Below the pieces are notes generated by a model, which did not search any database, was not told the DNA's origin, and saw only the letters and a program-made list of their open reading frames with translations. From CAZXSK01 sp964642855 (GTDB lineage Bacteria > Planctomycetota > Phycisphaerae > SM23-33): 5,469 bases of DNA. Of the stretch, positions 5,185 through 5,469 are shown in pieces. The translations under genes were made by a program, and so were the position numbers. Each line of letters starts with the position of its first letter. Positions within the stretch are counted from its first letter, which is position 1. The stretch is taken from contig CAZXSK010000116.1 in the NCBI GenBank assembly GCA_964642855.1, positions 1-5,469 of the forward strand, in the 5' to 3' direction.

Positions 5185-5469
5185 ATGCCCGTTGCGCCGG
5201 AGGTTCTGGCGTTCATGGCCGGCCCGGGGAGGAGGCACCTCGGCCGCTTCATGTTGGCCTTCGTCGTCGGGGCGATTCCGATGGGCTCTCTGCGTGCGTG
5301 GGCCGGTAGCGTGACGGGCACCTCGTAGACGCTGCTGCTGGTCCTGACGTTGGTGCCAGCGGGCCTGTGGTGCGTTTATCTGGTCTGGACGCAGTCAGTG
5401 CGGGCCCGGCAACGGCAACCGGCTGTCCTCGAGAGTCAGGCCGAAGAGAACCCCGCCGGGCGGCGGGGT
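5185..5469 (+). pseudogene. C-terminal fragment of a DedA/TVP38 (VTT-domain)-like membrane protein with an internal stop
   Basis: The + frame from 5185 reads MPVAPEVLAFMAGPGRRHLG, then RFMLAFVVGAIPMGSLRAWAGSVTG, a TAG at 5326-5328, and continues in the same frame with TLLLVLTLVPAGLWCVYLVW and a charged tail to the window edge. The P-V-x-x-E-x-x-x-x-x-AG-x-x-R-x-x-x-x-RF pattern followed by a Gly-rich helix and a final hydrophobic helix is how VTT-domain proteins (DedA/TVP38, lipid-scrambling or transport-related inner-membrane proteins) end. Sequence on both sides of the TAG looks coding, so it is probably a nonsense mutation in a dead copy. The N-terminal half is absent: to the left the DNA encodes the ABC permease on the other strand. 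No ribosome site precedes 5185. The family call is tentative. Confidence 0.5.
5450..5469 (+). terminator. Strong GC hairpin at the window edge, possible intrinsic terminator
   Basis: A perfect 8-base-pair stem (ACCCCGCC / GGCGGGGT) with a GGGC loop ends exactly at the last base. It falls at the charged tail of the VTT-like fragment, where a rho-independent terminator would be expected. The T-run that would confirm it lies beyond the window. It could instead be a chance repeat in GC-rich sequence. Confidence 0.4.

Overview
The window is GC-rich bacterial chromosomal DNA. It holds one large secreted protein gene on the + strand, a block of four apparently intact genes on the - strand, and several broken gene pieces. 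No rRNA, tRNA, CRISPR array or complete mobile element is visible. The gene content (a CIA30-fasciclin secreted protein with a helical tail, a Blc-type lipocalin, a small Cys-rich protein, resolvase-type C-terminal modules) suggests a Gram-negative-type environmental bacterium. Planctomycetota or a relative is my best guess, held at low confidence because no marker gene is present. The lipobox lipocalin supports an outer membrane.

Layout. Bases 1-495 hold a decayed composite on the + strand. It begins with a piece that resembles the N-terminus of a PTS enzyme I / PEP-utilising protein, then runs into the C-terminal helix-turn-helix module of a serine-recombinase-type protein that carries an insertion and a frameshift. 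Bases 496-623 are the leader of the main gene. Bases 624-2351 encode a 575-residue exported protein with a CIA30 domain, two fasciclin (FAS1) domains and a helical tail. Immediately after its stop, at about 2348-2493, lies a second, diverged remnant of the same recombinase module, so relics of one family bracket the fasciclin gene. Bases 2494-2621 hold only unassigned, apparently degenerate sequence.

On the - strand, read right to left, are a class I methyltransferase with an N-terminal membrane anchor (4680-4033), a second class I methyltransferase overlapping it by 14 bases (4046-3474), a lipocalin lipoprotein with its own candidate promoter (3397-2885), and a 67-residue Cys-rich protein (2825-2622). 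The right end is rearranged. The C-terminal part of a metal-ion ABC transporter permease (- strand, ending at 4867) meets, head to head near 5170-5185, the C-terminal part of what looks like a DedA/TVP38 (VTT) membrane protein on the + strand. The latter is interrupted by an in-frame TAG and followed by a strong hairpin at the very end of the window.

How the parts relate. The two methyltransferases look translationally coupled, and the lipocalin and Cys-rich protein may share a transcript. The CIA30-FAS1 protein probably acts outside the cytoplasm in binding or adhesion. Nothing ties these genes into one pathway. I see no convincing new defence or mobile system. The most notable features are the domain fusion at 624-2351 and the repeated signs of gene breakage and recombination around it.
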